This document shows positions 60,777 to 64,000 of a DNA stretch of 64,000 nucleotides, piece by piece. This DNA is from Thalassotalea euphylliae (GTDB taxonomy: Bacteria; Pseudomonadota; Gammaproteobacteria; Enterobacterales; Alteromonadaceae). A program made the position numbers and the translations under genes. Numbering within the stretch: position 1 is the stretch's first letter; each line of letters opens with the position of its first letter. Location: positions 62,001 to 126,000 of the forward strand of contig NZ_QUOU01000001.1 in the NCBI RefSeq assembly GCF_003390335.1, written 5' to 3'. The notes beneath the pieces are model-generated. The model was given only the letters and a program-made list of their open reading frames with translations. It had not been told where the DNA came from and made no database searches.

Positions 60777-61835
60777 TTAATCGGGTTTACTTGGACTCGT
60801 ATTAGCGGCTACGGATGCTTCTGCAAATTGACGATTTTTCTGTTTCAGCAGCTTGTCGACATACCTTGCCATTTTAACTTTCTGCTTAATTGAGGTTTCT
60901 AAAATCTCTTCAATTTCACGCAAAACGTCTTTGATGTTCTCAACGTTTTCTGTTGAATTCACCACGAGTTGTTCGTTGCTTGCCGTTTGGACTTGTGGCT
61001 CGATACTGCCAGACAACGAGCCCGTAAGTTCAACTGCCATTTCTTGGGCTACGGCGTGAATGGCATCAATATTAATGCTCGCTAGCTCCTCAAGAAAACC
61101 AAACAGCAAAATACGATCGACAAAGATATTAATCTTTCTGGGCACACCTTGGGTTTTTTCGTGAATAACAGCAAATGCTTGTGCTGAAAATAAGTCGTCT
61201 TTATCGTAGCCCGCCAGTTGAATACGGTGGTTGATGTAGTGCTCAACTTCTTCCGGGGTAAGTGGACGCAAATGTGCTGAGGCGATAATCCGCTGTCGAA
61301 ATTGCTCCATATTGGGTGCTTGAATAATGCCCTTTAACTCTTCTTGACCAAGCAAAAAACTTTGAATAAGGGGCTGGTTGTCTTGCTGAAAGTTCGACAA
61401 CATGCGCAATTCTTCTACGGTTTCTGCGGGTAAGTTTTGCGCTTCATCAACCAGTAATAACGCGCGTTTACCTTGTTGGTGCAGCGAAGTTAAAAACGTT
61501 TCGATCGCCTTGAGCATATCCGCTTTGCTTTCCCCTTGGTAGGGAATGCGAAACTCAGCGATCACTAGCTCTAGCAGTTCTTCTGGGCTGAGTTTAGTGG
61601 TGACAAGCTGCGCTGCAACAATATTGGCCTCAGGTAAGTTACTGAGTAAATTGCGTGCAATGGTGGTTTTACCCGTTCCGATTGGGCCTGTGATGACAAT
61701 AAAACCTTCTTTCTGATCTAGGCCGTATTGCAGGTAAGACAGCGCCCGTTGGTGATGTTTAGAGGCAAAGAAAAAACGCGGGTCGGGGCTGAGCTGAAAC
61801 GGACGCTCAGTAAAGCCGTAATAACTTTCGTACAT
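60777..61835 (-). CDS. ExeA-like ATPase of the PEP-CTERM/exosortase EPS locus
   Basis: A 352-residue AAA-type ATPase of the TIGR03015 (PEP-CTERM locus) group related to ExeA/GspA. MYESYYGFTERPFQLSPDPRF is the standard opening; Walker A GPIGTGKT (50-57), Walker B LLLVDEAQ (126-133), and PRKINIFVDRILLFGFLE. The C-terminal ~70 residues include a coiled-coil-like segment (ENIKDVLREIEEILETSIKQKVKMA). It is the last gene of the leftward EPS locus before plsB. The function is probably in EPS assembly or export; not established. Confidence 0.9.
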   Translation of the reverse strand: MYESYYGFTERPFQLSPDPRFFFASKHHQRALSYLQYGLDQKEGFIVITGPIGTGKTTIARNLLSNLPEANIVAAQLVTTKLSPEELLELVIAEFRIPYQGESKADMLKAIETFLTSLHQQGKRALLLVDEAQNLPAETVEELRMLSNFQQDNQPLIQSFLLGQEELKGIIQAPNMEQFRQRIIASAHLRPLTPEEVEHYINHRIQLAGYDKDDLFSAQAFAVIHEKTQGVPRKINIFVDRILLFGFLEELASINIDAIHAVAQEMAVELTGSLSGSIEPQVQTASNEQLVVNSTENVENIKDVLREIEEILETSIKQKVKMARYVDKLLKQKNRQFAEASVAANTSPSKPD

Positions 61836-61837
61836 AT

Positions 61838-63439
61838 TTAAAAATCTTTTCTTACTGACAAGGTGGCGCGCGTTTCGTCATATGATCTAATATCAAAATT
61901 TGATGAACGCACTAGATGCCTTAGATTGAAGTTAAGCGATAATGATCGCGCAAAATCCAGTGAATAGCCAAGATTATAGCTGCGATAGTAGTCTTTGCGT
62001 TCAGCATCTATATCAACATTACGGGTGAAAAAGTCATTACGAGAAAATTGAAAACCAGCAGTGATGTTGCTTCTGGGGTTTAATCGACGATTCGCGTTAA
62101 TGTTTATTGAGATAACATCTTGGGTATTGCCGGTATTAAGGTCTTCGCGCTCATTGCCGGAAATGGTTAAACCCAAGGTTGTGCGCGGTAGTGATAGGCT
62201 TGAACTCCACGCCAACCTTTTATTAAGCGAAAATTGGTTGTCTTCAACAGGGCGGATATCGAAAATGGGGAACTCAACAAACAATTCAGGTTGTGTTTGG
62301 CCCTCTAGAGTTGGCAAACACTCTTCCAGATCAATAGGTTGGCCAACAGGGCAGAATACTGTTGAGTCAACGAAAAGCTCAAAGTTATCCCTTTGGAATG
62401 CCTGAACTTGTTCATTGTAGCTAATGGCATTGGTGAGCCGCTTGTTTCTATGATTGATATTTAAGCCATAAGAATCACCAAAAAAGCGTTGATTATAGTT
62501 GGCCGCTATTTGCGTGCGGGTGGTCGGTTGCCAGCTGAATTCAAAGGCAACGTAATCATCACTGACCGCTTCGTCTTCCGCCTTATTGTATGATAAGTCA
62601 ATCACCATTAATTTAGCAGGTTGCCAGCGTATACCAGCGCCAAGAGATTCCCCTTGGTTTAAGTTATTGTTAGTAACGCTGCCAGAATAATTTTCATCAA
62701 AATAACGAATAAAGGGGTTAAGTTTCCAGCCGGATATTAGCCCTACTGTTGCTTGTATTTGATAACTTCGCGCTGAGTTGCGCTGATTATTGCGGTCCGA
62801 GTAACTTGCTGAAATATTCCAAAACACGAATTTTTGCCCCGTACCATTTTGGAAACCTAAACTGGTGGCGTAGCCATAACTGCTGCCAACATCATCTTCC
62901 GATCGGCTATCGTTATATTGCCCCCCTAGGGTTAACAGAAAATCACTATTTTGGGCACTGTAAGATAACCCTGCACCATAATTGGTGGTGCGTACTGTGT
63001 CGCCCGAAATCAGGTCAGAAGCAAAATTGCCCCCTATACTTTGCGGTGTATTGGCAATGGTGCCAGACAGGTTTAACTGTGGCCCCTTTCTCCACGGAGA
63101 GATATTAATCGTGGAGTTGAGCGACTCATAACCATTGTCAGCACTGCTGTCATGGCTATAAAATAAGTGTGAATAGTTGCCGTTAATACTGGCATCTACA
63201 ACGCTTGAAGAGTAATTATTGCGGACGCCGACATTGGCACGAGTAACAAAGCTGTTTTCCTCATTAAAGCTGCTCAGTTCAACATTATCTGAGTATATTT
63301 CTTCAATGCCAATGTACGGAGATAGCTCATTGCTGGCTGCGTGTGCAATCTCAGGATGCGCCAAAAGTAAAGTAACACCGAAAAGGCTTGATAACTTTAG
63401 CTTATTTCTTTCGGCCGTAGCCATATCCGTAATAGCCAT
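61838..63439 (-). CDS. PEP-CTERM system-associated outer-membrane beta-barrel (TIGR03016)
   Basis: A ~530-residue outer-membrane protein of the TIGR03016 group found in exosortase-associated EPS loci. There is an N-terminal signal region, then SPYIGIEEIYSDNVELSS and numerous amphipathic strands, ending RATLSVRKDF with C-terminal Phe, typical of outer-membrane barrels. The start is uncertain: the ATG at 63439 has AAGGA six bases upstream and overlaps the kinase gene by 38 bp; the ATG at 63424 is an alternative. It is 2 bp before the ATPase gene. Confidence 0.87.
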   Translation of the reverse strand: MAITDMATAERNKLKLSSLFGVTLLLAHPEIAHAASNELSPYIGIEEIYSDNVELSSFNEENSFVTRANVGVRNNYSSSVVDASINGNYSHLFYSHDSSADNGYESLNSTINISPWRKGPQLNLSGTIANTPQSIGGNFASDLISGDTVRTTNYGAGLSYSAQNSDFLLTLGGQYNDSRSEDDVGSSYGYATSLGFQNGTGQKFVFWNISASYSDRNNQRNSARSYQIQATVGLISGWKLNPFIRYFDENYSGSVTNNNLNQGESLGAGIRWQPAKLMVIDLSYNKAEDEAVSDDYVAFEFSWQPTTRTQIAANYNQRFFGDSYGLNINHRNKRLTNAISYNEQVQAFQRDNFELFVDSTVFCPVGQPIDLEECLPTLEGQTQPELFVEFPIFDIRPVEDNQFSLNKRLAWSSSLSLPRTTLGLTISGNEREDLNTGNTQDVISININANRRLNPRSNITAGFQFSRNDFFTRNVDIDAERKDYYRSYNLGYSLDFARSLSLNFNLRHLVRSSNFDIRSYDETRATLSVRKDF

Positions 63440-64000
63440 ATACATCCTTGCTGGTTTTAATGGTTTTGTTGAGCACGAAACCAATTGCCAGTTCTTCGTC
63501 AAGTTGAGATGTTGCTCGTTTAATATCTTCTATTTTCGTTTTTGATTCTTCAGCGACCACAACGGCTTGACCTACTAAGCTTGCCAAGACAGGAGTTTCT
63601 GTTACGCCAAGTAGTGGCGGGCTATCAAAAATAACAACGCGATCTGGGTATCGGGCAGACAACTCATTTGCCAGCTTGGCCATCCGTTCACTGGCTAACA
63701 ATTCGTTCGTTAAATGGTGGACGCTACCTGCGGGCATTATTTTTAGATTCACTAAGTTAGTGGGGTAAATGATCTCTGCGACATTGTCGGTATCACCACA
63801 TAGGTAATCGAGTAAGCCAGTGTCGTTTTCAAACTCAAGTTCTCTGTGTAGGCTTGGCCTTAGCACGTCAGCATCGACTAGCAGTACCGTTTTGTCTTGC
63901 TCTAATGCTACGCTTAGCGCCAAGTTGATCGAAACAAAAGTTTTACCTTCGTTAGGGTTAGCACTACTCACCATAATGAGGTTACTTTGTTTAAGTGTTT
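63402..64000 (-). CDS. Exopolysaccharide tyrosine autokinase, C-terminal part (5' end outside window)
   Basis: The ATPase/kinase domain of a bacterial tyrosine kinase of the EPS (TIGR03018-like) group, continuing beyond the right edge. Walker A (SSANPNEGKTF), Walker A' (LLVDADVLRPSLH) and Walker B (VVIFDSPPLL) are visible. The C-terminal tail YGYYGYGYG is a tyrosine cluster typical of autophosphorylation sites in BY-kinases. It regulates polymer chain length in EPS loci. Confidence 0.9.
   Translation of the reverse strand, partial: TLKQSNLIMVSSANPNEGKTFVSINLALSVALEQDKTVLLVDADVLRPSLHRELEFENDTGLLDYLCGDTDNVAEIIYPTNLVNLKIMPAGSVHHLTNELLASERMAKLANELSARYPDRVVIFDSPPLLGVTETPVLASLVGQAVVVAEESKTKIEDIKRATSQLDEELAIGFVLNKTIKTSKDVYGYYGYGYGRKK

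Noticed and set aside
63402..64000. Tyrosine kinase looking like a short, truncated protein from 63974
   Set aside because: The frame is open to the window edge (LIMVSSANPNEGKT continues upstream), so the gene is cut by the window, not truncated.

Overview
The window looks like a core chromosomal segment of a marine gammaproteobacterium of the order Alteromonadales, most likely a Colwelliaceae member such as Thalassotalea or a relative. This placement is inference from protein resemblance and gene order (gmk-rpoZ-spoT-trmH-recG; coaBC-radC-rpmB-rpmG-mutM-coaD; ubiC-ubiA-plsB; a CrbS/CrbR acetate locus; an exosortase-A-type exopolysaccharide locus). I found no rRNA, tRNA, CRISPR array, prophage or integrase.

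Layout. 1-7.8 kb: the 3' end of rep, a small AT-rich membrane protein, then the leftward housekeeping set recG, trmH, ridA, spoT, rpoZ and gmk. 8-11 kb: aspartate/aromatic aminotransferase, a DUF445 membrane protein and a periplasmic cyclophilin. 11.3-16.1 kb: a light/redox cluster with a DASH cryptochrome, a DUF2256 mini-protein, an Fe-S photolyase-related protein, a flavin reductase-like protein, a Trp-rich small protein and a CIA30 protein. 16.2-21.9 kb: greB, a NYN nuclease-like protein, dbpA, tex and an acetyltransferase. 22-23.5 kb: an IS10-group insertion sequence nested inside a 264-bp palindromic repeat; a second intact copy of that repeat lies at 49.8-50.0 kb.

23.7-37.9 kb is dominated by acetate metabolism: a DcaP-like porin, acs, an exonuclease and a cNMP/CBS/DUF294 protein run leftward, and DUF4212 plus a sodium:solute symporter, an anchored small protein and the symporter-histidine kinase CrbS run rightward, with the response regulator CrbR convergent. 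A near-identical 13-bp motif sits about 115 bp upstream of both acs and the DUF4212-symporter operon and is a candidate CrbR operator. 38-46.5 kb: pepD, slmA, coaBC, radC, rpmB, rpmG, mutM and coaD, with an unusual PilZ / ParA / ribbon-helix-helix module inserted between radC and rpmB.

46.6-51.4 kb: an NTF2-like/TetR divergent pair and LPS core genes (kdkA, an opsX-type heptosyltransferase, waaA). 51.5-60.7 kb: a secreted alpha/beta hydrolase, kbl-tdh, glpE-glpG, a FliL-like protein, ubiC-ubiA and plsB. 60.8-64 kb: the distal end of an exosortase-associated exopolysaccharide locus (ATPase, outer-membrane beta-barrel, tyrosine autokinase), which runs off the right edge.

Start codons were chosen from family alignment recalled from memory plus visible Shine-Dalgarno sequences. 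Several genes appear to start with GTG or TTG, as noted.
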